Below, piece after piece: positions 17,339 through 25,143 of a stretch of DNA of 64,000 nt (its first letter is position 1; each line of letters begins with the position of its first letter). Made by a program: the position numbers and the translations under genes. This stretch comes from Clostridiaceae bacterium. GTDB taxonomy: Bacteria > Bacillota > Clostridia > Acetivibrionales > DUMB01. The stretch spans positions 108,438 through 172,437 of the forward strand of contig DUMB01000081.1 in assembly GCA_012840085.1 (NCBI GenBank), in the 5' to 3' direction. Below the pieces are notes generated by a model. That model did no database searches and was not told the DNA's origin. It saw only the letters and a program-made list of their open reading frames with translations.

Positions 17339-18676
17339 TCAGAACCACCATCGTATTTTAATGCCTTTGTTGTTGTTTTTATCGTCATTGTTGCTGTTAG
17401 TGTCTTTTTTGTTATCTCTCTTGTTATCGCGGTTGTTATCATTGTTTTTATTATTCTTGTTATTTCCCTTGTTGTCACGGTCGTTATCATCGTCTTTATT
17501 GTTCTTGCTATTTCCCTTGTTGTAGCGGTTGTCATCATCGTTTTTATTATTCTTGTTATTTCCCTTGTTGTCACGGTCATTATCATCGTCTTTATTGTTC
17601 TTGTTATTTCCCTTGTTGTAGCGGTTGTCATCATCGTTTTTATTGTTCTTATTATTTCCCTTGTTGTAGCGGTTGTCGTCATCGCCTTTATTATTTTTGT
17701 TATTTCCCCGGTTGTAACGGTTGTCATCATCATCTTTATTGTTTTTATTGTTTTTGCTTTTATCACGATCATTGTCATCGTCTTTGCTGTTCTTATTATT
17801 TCCCTTGTTATTGTAGTTGGCATTCTTGTTATTGCTGTTGCCCTTGGTAACAGTGCTAACCTGTCCAACATCCTTGTTCGGTTTATCTGTGTCTTTGCCC
17901 GGCTTGTTCAATATACTGATTTTACCATCATTCTTTTGGTTATTGCCCTCTCCGCTGTTCTTTAATTCCTTTATTGACTGCATTATATCCTTTACAGGTT
18001 TATCTTTCAGGTCATCTATTTTCAATTCCGGATCCTTTTCAATAAGCTTATTTATTAAGTTCATTTTACCCGAAGTTATACCGTATTTTTTTGCTGCCTC
18101 CTGTTTCATGTCAACTGTCGTTTCTTCAACCAATATTTCACCCTTGACACTATAACTTTGAAGCTTTTCAGCTGCAACTGCTCCAATACTCTCTTCAAGC
18201 TGTCCCGCTTTACCGGAATCTTTTGCAGATACGGTTATAATAATGGCATTTTCTTCATCTTTTTTCAGGTAACCCTGTTCCACAGCACTGCTTAAAATTA
18301 TATCGATGCCCTCCTGCAATACCCTGTTTTTGATGCCGTTTTGGGATAATAGCTGTACTCCGGCATCGTTTAACCCCTTAACATTTATTATTCTGTCAAA
18401 GATATTTGCAGTGATTTCCACACTGGGATTTATTTCAAGATCAACATAACTATAAGGCATATTGTAACTGTATACACCCGCGCCCACTCCAACTATAAGT
18501 GCTAATACAGCAGCCATGGAAGCAATCCTGGCAACTTTTGCTGTCGTGAAACGCTTTTCTACATCATACTCATATCCAACTTTGTATTTCCCGTTATTTT
18601 TTATCTTTATAAATTCTCCGTCTTTCTTTAATGCAACTGCGTATTTCCCATCTATATCAACTATTACTACCTTCAC
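17339..18676 (-). CDS. rsgI: RsgI-type anti-sigma-I factor with Asn/Asp/Lys repeat ectodomain
   Basis: A 445-residue single-span membrane protein. Residues 1-50 are the cytoplasmic RsgI_N domain that holds sigma-I (VVIVDIDGKYAVALKKDGEF). The helix at about 51-70 (IASMAAVLALIVGVGAGVYS) is followed by the conserved juxtamembrane domain with VDLEINPSVEITAN. Asn83-Pro84 matches the Asn-Pro autocleavage position described for clostridial RsgI proteins. From about 230 the chain becomes disordered, and 292-419 are eight 16-residue repeats of the type GNNKNNKNDDDNRYNK. The end is GIKIRWWF. It lacks the carbohydrate-binding module that many clostridial RsgI sensors carry. The start is GTG with GGGGGTG ahead, 4 bases after the sigI stop, so the two are co-expressed. 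Confidence 0.88.
   Translation of the reverse strand: MKVVIVDIDGKYAVALKKDGEFIKIKNNGKYKVGYEYDVEKRFTTAKVARIASMAAVLALIVGVGAGVYSYNMPYSYVDLEINPSVEITANIFDRIINVKGLNDAGVQLLSQNGIKNRVLQEGIDIILSSAVEQGYLKKDEENAIIITVSAKDSGKAGQLEESIGAVAAEKLQSYSVKGEILVEETTVDMKQEAAKKYGITSGKMNLINKLIEKDPELKIDDLKDKPVKDIMQSIKELKNSGEGNNQKNDGKISILNKPGKDTDKPNKDVGQVSTVTKGNSNNKNANYNNKGNNKNSKDDDNDRDKSKNNKNNKDDDDNRYNRGNNKNNKGDDDNRYNKGNNKNNKNDDDNRYNKGNNKNNKDDDNDRDNKGNNKNNKNDDDNRYNKGNSKNNKDDDNDRDNKGNNKNNKNNDNNRDNKRDNKKDTNSNNDDKNNNKGIKIRWWF
17420..17803 (-). repeat. 48-bp tandem repeat inside rsgI
   Basis: Eight in-frame units of 48 bp encode the 16-residue Asn/Asp/Lys repeats of the RsgI ectodomain. Two alternating subtypes are visible at the protein level, ending in NRYNK or DRDNK. 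The array is prone to unit gain and loss. It also creates a long, purely hydrophobic false reading frame on the other strand. Confidence 0.85.
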
Positions 18677-18680
18677 ATTC

Positions 18681-19385
18681 TCACCCCCAGCTTATGTACT
18701 CCTTTATGTATTGGTAATCTCCTGTCATAATTATTACAGCTGCTATTATATATTTTCGAGCACGTTCAACGTTTTTTTTGGGTATTTTCAAATACTTTTC
18801 GATTTCAGATACCGGAAGCTGTTTCTTCTTCCTTAGTTGCTCAACCAGGTCAGGCCTTGATAAAACAAATTGTAAAATTTCCTTGTAGAGCTTTTTGGTC
18901 CTTTTGCGTTTAGGTGAAGTTTTAGCAAGATCGACAAAAGAAATATCCCACTCACTAAGTTCAACCTTTAATTCCTCTATTTCAAGTCTCCTGTACTCAT
19001 TTATCAAACTTGAAGAATATTCATTTATAGTCTGACTTATACTCAAATCTGTCTCCTGTTCGCCTTCATCATTTATGTAATCATTTAAATACGTTACATT
19101 GCTATTGCGGTTTTCTTTTCTAAAGTAATCTATAAGCCGTCTTCGAATAACATTTTGAGCAAAAGAAAGAAAACTTCCCTTAGAACTGTCGTATGCCTTT
19201 ATTGCCTCAACAAAAGCAATAAGAGCAATGCTGAGTTCATCATCCTCTCCGTACCGTACGTACTTTCCGGTAACCTTCTCGGTGCAGGAAGCAATAAAGG
19301 GTTTGTATTCTTCTATTAAATTATTTATCTCCTCCTCGCAATCCCGTATCTTTTCTACTCTTTCATCGAGGGAAGTATAATGCAT
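18681..19385 (-). CDS. sigI: RNA polymerase sigma factor SigI
   Basis: A 234-residue alternative sigma factor of the sigma-70 class. Region 2 is evident from YVRYGEDDELSIALIAFVEAIKAYDSSKGSFLSFAQNVIRRRLIDYFRKE, with the core-binding and -10 recognition helices. The C-terminal helix-turn-helix is LPVSEIEKYLKIPKKNVERARKYI. The acidic linker (NDEGEQETDLS) is typical of SigI. In Bacillus SigI is heat-induced. In cellulolytic Clostridia, SigI/RsgI pairs control polysaccharide-degradation genes. The ATG at 19385 has AGGTGA ahead, and start codon and ribosome site fall in a potential hairpin (19381-19433). rsgI follows directly. Confidence 0.93.
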   Translation of the reverse strand: MHYTSLDERVEKIRDCEEEINNLIEEYKPFIASCTEKVTGKYVRYGEDDELSIALIAFVEAIKAYDSSKGSFLSFAQNVIRRRLIDYFRKENRNSNVTYLNDYINDEGEQETDLSISQTINEYSSSLINEYRRLEIEELKVELSEWDISFVDLAKTSPKRKRTKKLYKEILQFVLSRPDLVEQLRKKKQLPVSEIEKYLKIPKKNVERARKYIIAAVIIMTGDYQYIKEYISWG

Positions 19386-19433
19386 ATATCATCACCTGCC
19401 TTTTGAAAATCCGATTCACTCCTGATATATGCA
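19381..19433 (-). promoter_or_regulatory. Putative RNA hairpin sequestering the sigI start codon
   Basis: A perfect 11-bp inverted repeat (TGCATATATCA / TGATATATGCA) is separated by 31 bases. In the sigI mRNA the AUG lies in the right arm and the AGGUGA ribosome site in the loop, so a folded leader would block initiation. The stem is A/U-rich, so it would melt with modest warming. A DNA operator reading is an alternative. Confidence 0.5.
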
Positions 19434-19470
19434 GCAAATCTGACTTTCTTGTGCTTCATCAGAAAATTTA

Positions 19471-19660
19471 TTAATTATTATTTCCAGCTTCTTATTATTT
19501 CCAGCTTCGCTATCATATTAACTGCCACGTTGCGGCTTCCGCGAATATATTTCTTCACGTAGCGGCTTTTCTGAAATATATTCTGTCACATTATGGTTTC
19601 TGGAAATAACTTCCGCCCAAAGCCGTTGATATTCAAGCAAAGTTCGGGTTCTATATCAAT
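19471..19660. repeat. Decayed intergenic repeats between sigI and the fucI terminator
   Basis: Two copies of TTATTATTTCCAGCTTC at 19475-19508 are followed by an ATTAACTGCCA left end at 19517. Three about 30-bp tandem units follow, starting CACGTTGCGGCTT (19527), CACGTAGCGGCTT (19557) and CACATTATGGTTT (19588). The tail ATATTCAAGC recurs at 10941. The stretch 19661-19833 shows no gene or structure that I can support. Confidence 0.5.
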
Positions 19661-19825
19661 TATATCATTCGAAAAAAATTTCTACAAAGTGAGGGTAGGC
19701 CAAGGATTTGGCCTTTCGGGGAATATACAATCGCCAACAGGAGCTAATGTCCGATAAATAGTGTACAAAAATTAATACATATATAACAAAAATTTATATA
19801 AATGACAAAACTAGTACATACAAGA

Positions 19826-19865
19826 CAAATAAAAAACTGTGATAGAAAAATTTCTACCACAGTTT
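19826..19865 (-). terminator. Terminator after fucI
   Basis: On the minus strand AAACTGTGGTAGAAA pairs with TTTCTATCACAGTTT (one G-U/mismatch position) and is followed by TTTATTT. It lies 136 bases past the fucI stop. The part between (19866-20000) has a partial duplication of the gene's last bases. Confidence 0.7.
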
Positions 19866-20000
19866 CTTTAAGAGAATCCTTAGCGGATACCCATCGCATT
19901 ATGGCTTTGTCTCGTATAATTTCATCTCTTATAACTTCAAGTTACAGCCTTTGAGCAGGAATATATTACTTCTCCCATTACGACTTTGAGCAAACAATCA

Positions 20001-21824
20001 TTACTTCTTGCCATACAACGGGCCAAAGTTCATACATGCTCTATAGTCTGCGCCTTCCAGGTCTGTTGTACCAAAAGCGCTCCAGCTGCTTGGCCTGTAT
20101 ATCTTTTCTTCAGGAACATTGTGCATGCATACAGGTATTCTGAGCATTGAAGCAAGAGTTATAAGATCTGCTCCTATATGTCCGTAGCTTATTGCGCCAT
20201 GGTTTGCTCCCCAGTTGGCCATAACGGAATATACATCCTTGAAAGCACCTTTACCGGTCAATCTTGGTACAAACCAGGTAGTCGGCCATGTTGGGTCGGT
20301 ACGCATATCAAGAATGTGGTGCACATCTTCAGGCAGTTCTACAGTATAACCTTCTGCAATCTGGAGTACAGGTCCAAGTCCTTTTACTAAGTTAATTCTG
20401 GACATGGTTACAGGCATTCCGCCTTTTGTCAGGAAGTTGGATGAGAAACCGCCGCCCCTGAAGTAACCAAGGCTTGCAGGCCTCCATGATGTAGCATCAA
20501 GGCACTTAGCCGCATCTTCAGGCGTAATCTCCCAATAAGGTTTCATTACAGGGTTTCCGTCCTTGTCAGTTTGCTGTCCGGTTCCGTCAAGTGTTGTTGC
20601 TCCTGAGTTGATAAGATGGATAAAGCCGTTTTCAGCCAGTCCTGTTGGAGCTTTTCCGGTAACACGTTTAACAGCTTCAGGGCTCCAGTAGGTTCTCACA
20701 TCGGAGAACAACTGTGCTCTGTCTGAAAGCAGATGTCCAAACAGCATAGCAACGCCATTGAGGCAGTCATTCTCAGTTGCAACTATAAATGGCTCTCTTA
20801 TTCCATTCCAGTCAAAGGATGAACAGAGCATTGCTTCCATAAAGTCTCCATTGGGGAAGTGGTCCGTCCACTGTCTCTGGCCCTGGAAACCTGAAGCAAT
20901 TGCGTTATGTCCCATAGCCTCTTCTTCATATCCCATTTCCGCAAGTTTGGGATTACCTATCATCAGGTCTCTCGCTATCATGGTCATTTTAACAACAAAT
21001 TCCCACTGCTTATCCTTTTCTTCCCTGCTCTTCTGGATCTCAGGCGGATTATTGTCTGCGCCTTCCTTGCAGTTCTCCTTAACCCACTGCAAAGCTCTTG
21101 CATATTCTTCCTTGTCGTATATTTCCTCATCAATTCTTCTGATAATTTCAGACATGTCAACATACTCGTTTCTCATTCCAAGATAATCCTGGAAGAAGCC
21201 CGGGTCTACCATAGAACCTGCAATACCCATAGAAACGCTACCAATAGACAGATAAGACTTATTGCGCATGTATGCAACAGCAAGACCGGCTTTTACAAAC
21301 CTAAGTATTTTTTCCTTTACATCTTCCGGTATGCTTGTGTCATTTGCATCCTGAACATCTCTCCCGTATATTCCGAACGCAGGCAATCCTTTCTGGCTGT
21401 GTGCTGCCAGAACAGCGGCGAGATAAACTGCTCCCGGGCGCTCTGTTCCATTAAATCCCCATATTGCCTTTGGTCTATATGGATCCATATCCATAGTTTC
21501 TGTACCATAGCACCAGCATGGAGTTACCGACAGAGAAACTCCTACACCCTCCCTGGCGAACTTCTCATCAGCCATTGCAGCTTCTGCAATGCCACCAATG
21601 CATCTGTCGGCAATAACACATTCGACAGGTAAACCATTGGGATGTCTGAGGTTTTCACTTATTAATCTTGCTGCAGCTTTTGCCATGTTCATTGTCTGGT
21701 TTTCAAGGGATTCCCTTACTCCTCTGCGTCTTCCGTCGATAACAGGTCGAATACCTACCTTGGGCATTGGACCAATAAGTCTGTTGTGAGGCTGAACAAC
21801 CTTAATGTCTTTAACGTTTGCCAT
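20001..21824 (-). CDS. fucI: L-fucose isomerase
   Basis: Interconverts L-fucose and L-fuculose, and usually D-arabinose and D-ribulose. It has 607 residues against 591 in Escherichia coli. The Mn-binding and catalytic residues are all present with a constant 14-residue shift: Glu351 (ATENDCLNG), Asp375 ([13 protein letters not shown]) and His542 ([12 protein letters not shown]), matching Glu337, Asp361 and His528 of the E. coli enzyme. AAAGGAGG precedes the ATG. No fuculokinase, aldolase or fucose permease lies alongside, so the rest of the pathway must be elsewhere. The gene follows its LacI regulator and has a 26-bp palindromic operator 20 bases upstream of its start. Confidence 0.96.
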   Translation of the reverse strand: MANVKDIKVVQPHNRLIGPMPKVGIRPVIDGRRRGVRESLENQTMNMAKAAARLISENLRHPNGLPVECVIADRCIGGIAEAAMADEKFAREGVGVSLSVTPCWCYGTETMDMDPYRPKAIWGFNGTERPGAVYLAAVLAAHSQKGLPAFGIYGRDVQDANDTSIPEDVKEKILRFVKAGLAVAYMRNKSYLSIGSVSMGIAGSMVDPGFFQDYLGMRNEYVDMSEIIRRIDEEIYDKEEYARALQWVKENCKEGADNNPPEIQKSREEKDKQWEFVVKMTMIARDLMIGNPKLAEMGYEEEAMGHNAIASGFQGQRQWTDHFPNGDFMEAMLCSSFDWNGIREPFIVATENDCLNGVAMLFGHLLSDRAQLFSDVRTYWSPEAVKRVTGKAPTGLAENGFIHLINSGATTLDGTGQQTDKDGNPVMKPYWEITPEDAAKCLDATSWRPASLGYFRGGGFSSNFLTKGGMPVTMSRINLVKGLGPVLQIAEGYTVELPEDVHHILDMRTDPTWPTTWFVPRLTGKGAFKDVYSVMANWGANHGAISYGHIGADLITLASMLRIPVCMHNVPEEKIYRPSSWSAFGTTDLEGADYRACMNFGPLYGKK

Positions 21825-21843
21825 AATAATCCTCCTTTATCCG

Positions 21844-21869
21844 CATTTATGCACACGTGTGCATAAATG
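21844..21869. promoter_or_regulatory. 26-bp perfect palindromic operator of fucI
   Basis: A perfect palindrome with core TATGCACACGTGTGCATA, extended by CATT/AATG. It sits between lacI and fucI, 20 bases before the fucI ATG. The half-site TATGCACACG recurs in front of the lacI gene at 22973, which identifies it as the binding site of that repressor. Confidence 0.85.
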
Positions 21870-21967
21870 TTTATAATATTATTATTTATAATAATGTTTA
21901 TAATATTTTTTCTTATAACTTTGCCTATTTATGAGACAGAATTATAAATACTTTAAATTGTTTTAAG

Positions 21968-22960
21968 TTAATAATCTTTTGTTATTAACTCTGTTTTCAA
22001 CCTTAGAATCTGCGGGAAATTGCTGTAATCATGACTAATTCTTTTTAAAAGAATCTGTGCTGCTTTACTTCCTATTTCAATCATAGGCTGTCTTATTCTG
22101 ACACTGCAAAAACCCAGAATTGATGAAATCTCCATATCGTCAAAACTTGCAATTGATACGTTACTTGCTATGGTGTCCCTGTGTTCCATTAAAAACTTTG
22201 TCGCACCAACATGCATAAAATAGTTTGAAATGAATACGTTCTGCGGAGGATCAGGATATTCCATAAGTTCCTTCATGAGTTCATAACCACTTTGCACATG
22301 ATAGTTGCCAAACTTTATAATTGATTCCTCTATGGGTATACAGTAATCACTAAGTGCTCTGCGATATCCTTCATAACGTTCTCTGGCCGTGGTTACGTTC
22401 ATATCTCCGCCTATAAAACCAATTCTCCTGCAACCGCTGTTAATAAGGTGCTCCACTGCTGTATAGCTTCCATTAATATTGTCAACCAACACGGCATCAG
22501 TCTCAAAATTGGCGACCAGTCTGTCTGCAAGAACAACAGGAATATTGACTTCCTTCAGTTGATTGAAATGCTTTCCTTCACCACTGGCAGGTATTATTAT
22601 CAAGCCATCAACACACTTTTCGGAAAGAAGCTGTATCCTGTTATTTTCTTCAGTGGAACTTTCATTGGAACTGCACACTATTACACTGTACCCGTGTTTT
22701 CGCAACTCATCTTCTACACCTTTTGCCACATTCATAAAAAAGTCGTTGGCTATTTCAGGAGCTATAAAGCCAATAGTACGAGTCTTATTTGTCTTAAGGC
22801 TTCTGGCTACATTGTTAATCTTATACCCAAGTTCCTGTATACAATCATTGACCTTTTTTGCTGTCTTTTCACTAATCCTTGGGTCATTATTTATGACTCT
22901 TGATACGGTTGCTGCCGAAACTCCGGCAGCTTTTGCTACATCTTTTACTGTTATTGACAT
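21968..22960 (-). CDS. LacI-family repressor of fucI
   Basis: A 330-residue regulator from the ATG at 22960 (MSITVKDVAKAAGVSAATVS), chosen because GAGG lies 5 bases ahead and the first residues are the LacI headpiece. The hinge helix is VARSLKTNKT, and the periplasmic-binding-protein-like sensor covers about 60-330, with TIGFIAPEIANDFFMNVAKGVE and GFIGGDMNVTTARERYEGYRRAL. It sits directly upstream of L-fucose isomerase on the same strand. Matching palindromes occur before both genes, so it most likely represses fucI and itself and releases on a fucose-related inducer. The inducer is inferred. Confidence 0.88.
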   Translation of the reverse strand: MSITVKDVAKAAGVSAATVSRVINNDPRISEKTAKKVNDCIQELGYKINNVARSLKTNKTRTIGFIAPEIANDFFMNVAKGVEDELRKHGYSVIVCSSNESSTEENNRIQLLSEKCVDGLIIIPASGEGKHFNQLKEVNIPVVLADRLVANFETDAVLVDNINGSYTAVEHLINSGCRRIGFIGGDMNVTTARERYEGYRRALSDYCIPIEESIIKFGNYHVQSGYELMKELMEYPDPPQNVFISNYFMHVGATKFLMEHRDTIASNVSIASFDDMEISSILGFCSVRIRQPMIEIGSKAAQILLKRISHDYSNFPQILRLKTELITKDY

Positions 22961-22972
22961 TATAACCTCACC

Positions 22973-22990
22973 TATGCACACGATTACATA
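22973..22990. promoter_or_regulatory. Autoregulatory half-perfect operator of the fuc LacI gene
   Basis: TATGCACACGATTACATA keeps the whole left half of the fucI operator core and 5 of 8 bases of the right half. It lies 13 bases upstream of the repressor's ATG. A weaker site here would allow mild autoregulation. The A+T-rich spacer 22991-23130 has repeated AAAACTTAATTA-type stretches only. Confidence 0.7.
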
Positions 22991-23120
22991 TAATATATAT
23001 TCTTCACAAAAATATAAATTCCTTCTTTTTTATTTATAAAAAAAACTTTAATTATTAAAAAAGCTTTGATTATTATAAAAACTTTAATTAATTAAAAACT
23101 TAACTAAAAACTTAATTATA

Positions 23121-23157
23121 AAAAAAAATAACAGGTAATTTTGCATTACCCGCTATT
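23121..23157 (-). terminator. Terminator after spoVT
   Basis: On the minus strand an ATAGCGGGTAAT arm pairs with ATTACCTGTTAT across a GCAA-type loop and is followed by a run of Ts. It lies 16 bases after the spoVT stop. Confidence 0.8.
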
Positions 23158-23172
23158 TTTTATTTTTTAATA

Positions 23173-23727
23173 TTACTGTTCCATTTGTTTTCCAAGTACA
23201 CCTGCAGCTGACTGTGCAAGTTTTGCTTCAACTTCACCCATCCTTGTGTTTGGATCTGTCGACAGAAGTATTACAGCTCCAATTGGGTCTCCCTCAGAAA
23301 CGATAGTGGACACAACCTGAGCAGTATATTTGTTTTCTCCTGCCTCATCTGCTAGAATTGATATAGCTTTTTCTTCAGGAGATTTTACTACAAGAGTAGT
23401 TTTTTCTTCGATAATTCTTTCAACTTCTGGGCTCAGGGCTTTTTCGAGGAATTCCTTCTTCGAAGCACCTGAAACTGCTATTATTGTATCTCTATCTGAA
23501 ATACAGGTAATATGCCCGCTTGTTTTATGGATGGATTCGGCAAACTGGGAAGCAAAATCACTTAATTCACCAATAGGTGAATACTTCTTTAGTATAACTT
23601 CACCCTCTTTATCGGTGAATATCTCTAAGGGATCCCCTTCTCTTATTCTCAAGGTTCTTCTTATTTCCTTTGGAATTACAACTCTTCCCAGATCATCTAT
23701 TCTTCTTACTATTCCAGTTGCCTTCAA
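23173..23727 (-). CDS. spoVT: Stage V sporulation protein T, forespore transcription regulator
   Basis: A 184-residue AbrB-family regulator that tunes sigma-G-dependent genes in the forespore. Residues 1-50 are the swapped-hairpin DNA-binding domain (MKATGIVRRIDDLGRVVIPKEIRRTLRI). Residues about 56-180 form the GAF-like domain (KTSGHITCISDRDTIIAVSGASKKEFL, then DPIGAVILLSTDP). The length is near the Bacillus protein (178). The start is TTG at 23727, with AAGGAGGTAAGGGAA ahead. The promoter matches the sigma-G consensus. Its position next to mfd and a PrsA-like gene parallels Bacillus gene order. Confidence 0.96.
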   Translation of the reverse strand: MKATGIVRRIDDLGRVVIPKEIRRTLRIREGDPLEIFTDKEGEVILKKYSPIGELSDFASQFAESIHKTSGHITCISDRDTIIAVSGASKKEFLEKALSPEVERIIEEKTTLVVKSPEEKAISILADEAGENKYTAQVVSTIVSEGDPIGAVILLSTDPNTRMGEVEAKLAQSAAGVLGKQMEQ

Positions 23728-23766
23728 TTCCCTTACCTCCTTATCGGGTTATTTTTTTTACGTTTT

Positions 23767-23796
23767 TAGTATTAATTATTTATTGGAGTTTTATAC
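23767..23796 (-). promoter_or_regulatory. Sigma-G-type promoter of spoVT
   Basis: On the minus strand a -35 GTATA (23792-23796) and a -10 AATACTA (23767-23773) are separated by exactly 18 bases. The known sigma-G consensus is GHATR-N18-CATWHTA, which leaves a single mismatch. Bacillus spoVT is sigma-G dependent. Confidence 0.65.
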
Positions 23797-23840
23797 ATTA
23801 GTGGTGAATTGTGATAACTTAAAATAAAGTTGGATAAAAA

Positions 23841-23870
23841 TAAAAAACCCGGCATGTTTACAAAGCCGGG
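23841..23870 (-). terminator. Terminator after the PrsA-like gene
   Basis: GCCCGGC-type arms (GCCGGG/CCCGGC) flank a short loop and on the minus strand are followed by TTTTTTATTTTT. Confidence 0.85.
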
Positions 23871-24009
23871 CATATTTTAATTAAATAAATGGAGACGCCT
23901 AACTAAACATAAAATATTATTTTATCATGAATGTCCCTGATCACTATAATTTTACGTAAACACTTACATTTACGTATACACTGGCAGATTGTTTTGCTGC
24001 AGCGTCATT

Positions 24010-25080
24010 TTACTGTAATGTATTATATACTTTGTCGTTAATCTTTACAGCATATGCAGGGTCTTTTTTCCATTCTTCAAGAAGTTCCTTAAACTTTTCC
24101 TGCAACATGGAATTCTTAATGCCTGCCTCAACATCCTCATATGGAATCGTTTCCCTGTTTTCAAGACGCATTACGTGATATCCGTAAGTGCTTTCAACAA
24201 TACCTGTATCTCCTACATTGGCATTTATAGCCCAATCCTTGAATTCCTGTACATATGAATCAAACTTTGTAAATGTGTATAATCCTCCGTTTTCTGTTAC
24301 CCCCGTGTCTTCGGAATATTCCTGTGCAAGTTTTTCCATATCCTCTCCTGCATTGACCCTTTCAAGAAGGTCCTTTGCCATATTTTCCGCTTCCTGTTGC
24401 TCCTCTTCTGAATACCACTCACCGGTCTCGAGATTCCTCTTTGAGATGAGAATATGCCTTGCAGTTACCATATCAAAGGACTTGGGATCACTGTCATAAA
24501 CACTCTTAATCTCATCATCTGTAATATTAATTGCTGAAGTTTCACTCAAATAAAACTTGTATGCAAGATACTGCTCCATATACAATTGTTTCAGAGCACT
24601 TACATCTATTCTGTTACCGTAATACTGTATGTCGGATTCAGCTTGATCACTGAGAATCTTTTTCTCTTCATCAAGAAGTTTAACATTCTTTTCCTTAGCC
24701 TTCATTACCTGGATTTTCAATTCCCTTAGTGCGTCAAGAGCTTGTCTTTTTGCTTCTTCAGTAGCACTTAAGCCGTCAAAATTAGCTGTCTTCCAGAAGT
24801 TTTCAGCTTGAGGAGTGTCAGGGTTTATCTGTGCTTCATTGAGCATTGCGCTCTTTACCTCCTCAAGGTATAAGTCAAATACCTGTAAGTTGATTTTTTC
24901 ACTTCCGACTTTAGCTACATAATCTTTAGAATTCTGGTTGAACGCTGTTATTAAAACGATAGCCACTATTGCAACCACTAATAATGCACCAAATATAAGT
25001 ACATACTTGGTATATTTTCCTCCAGACTGTTTGTCTTTTTTTGTATTTTTGCTTTTTTTGTTAACATCCGCTTTTTTCAA
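24010..25080 (-). CDS. PrsA/SurA-like parvulin peptidyl-prolyl isomerase, membrane-anchored
   Basis: An extracytoplasmic foldase of 356 residues that assists folding of secreted proteins. A very basic N-terminus with Asn/Lys is followed by one helix (about 27-47, YVLIFGALLVVAIVAIVLITAF), used as anchor instead of a lipobox. A SurA-type N-terminal helical domain follows (about 60-200). The parvulin domain is at about 205-310: MVTARHILISKRN, AGEDMEKLAQEYSEDTGVTENGGLYTF and VESTYGYHVMRLENR. The start is TTG at 25080, with AGGAGAG ahead. It lies just downstream of mfd on the same strand with a 63-base gap. The position matches the foldase gene of related Clostridia. Confidence 0.9.
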   Translation of the reverse strand: MKKADVNKKSKNTKKDKQSGGKYTKYVLIFGALLVVAIVAIVLITAFNQNSKDYVAKVGSEKINLQVFDLYLEEVKSAMLNEAQINPDTPQAENFWKTANFDGLSATEEAKRQALDALRELKIQVMKAKEKNVKLLDEEKKILSDQAESDIQYYGNRIDVSALKQLYMEQYLAYKFYLSETSAINITDDEIKSVYDSDPKSFDMVTARHILISKRNLETGEWYSEEEQQEAENMAKDLLERVNAGEDMEKLAQEYSEDTGVTENGGLYTFTKFDSYVQEFKDWAINANVGDTGIVESTYGYHVMRLENRETIPYEDVEAGIKNSMLQEKFKELLEEWKKDPAYAVKINDKVYNTLQ

Positions 25081-25143
25081 TATAATCTCTCCTAGCGCTA
25101 TTATTATTTACTTATTGTTAATATATTAATTATACTCAAAATA

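Noticed and set aside
17315..17965. Plus-strand 216-residue frame made of Val/Ile/Phe repeats
   Set aside because: It is the antisense image of the 48-bp repeats inside rsgI. It has no ribosome site and no recognisable membrane protein pattern besides the repeat.
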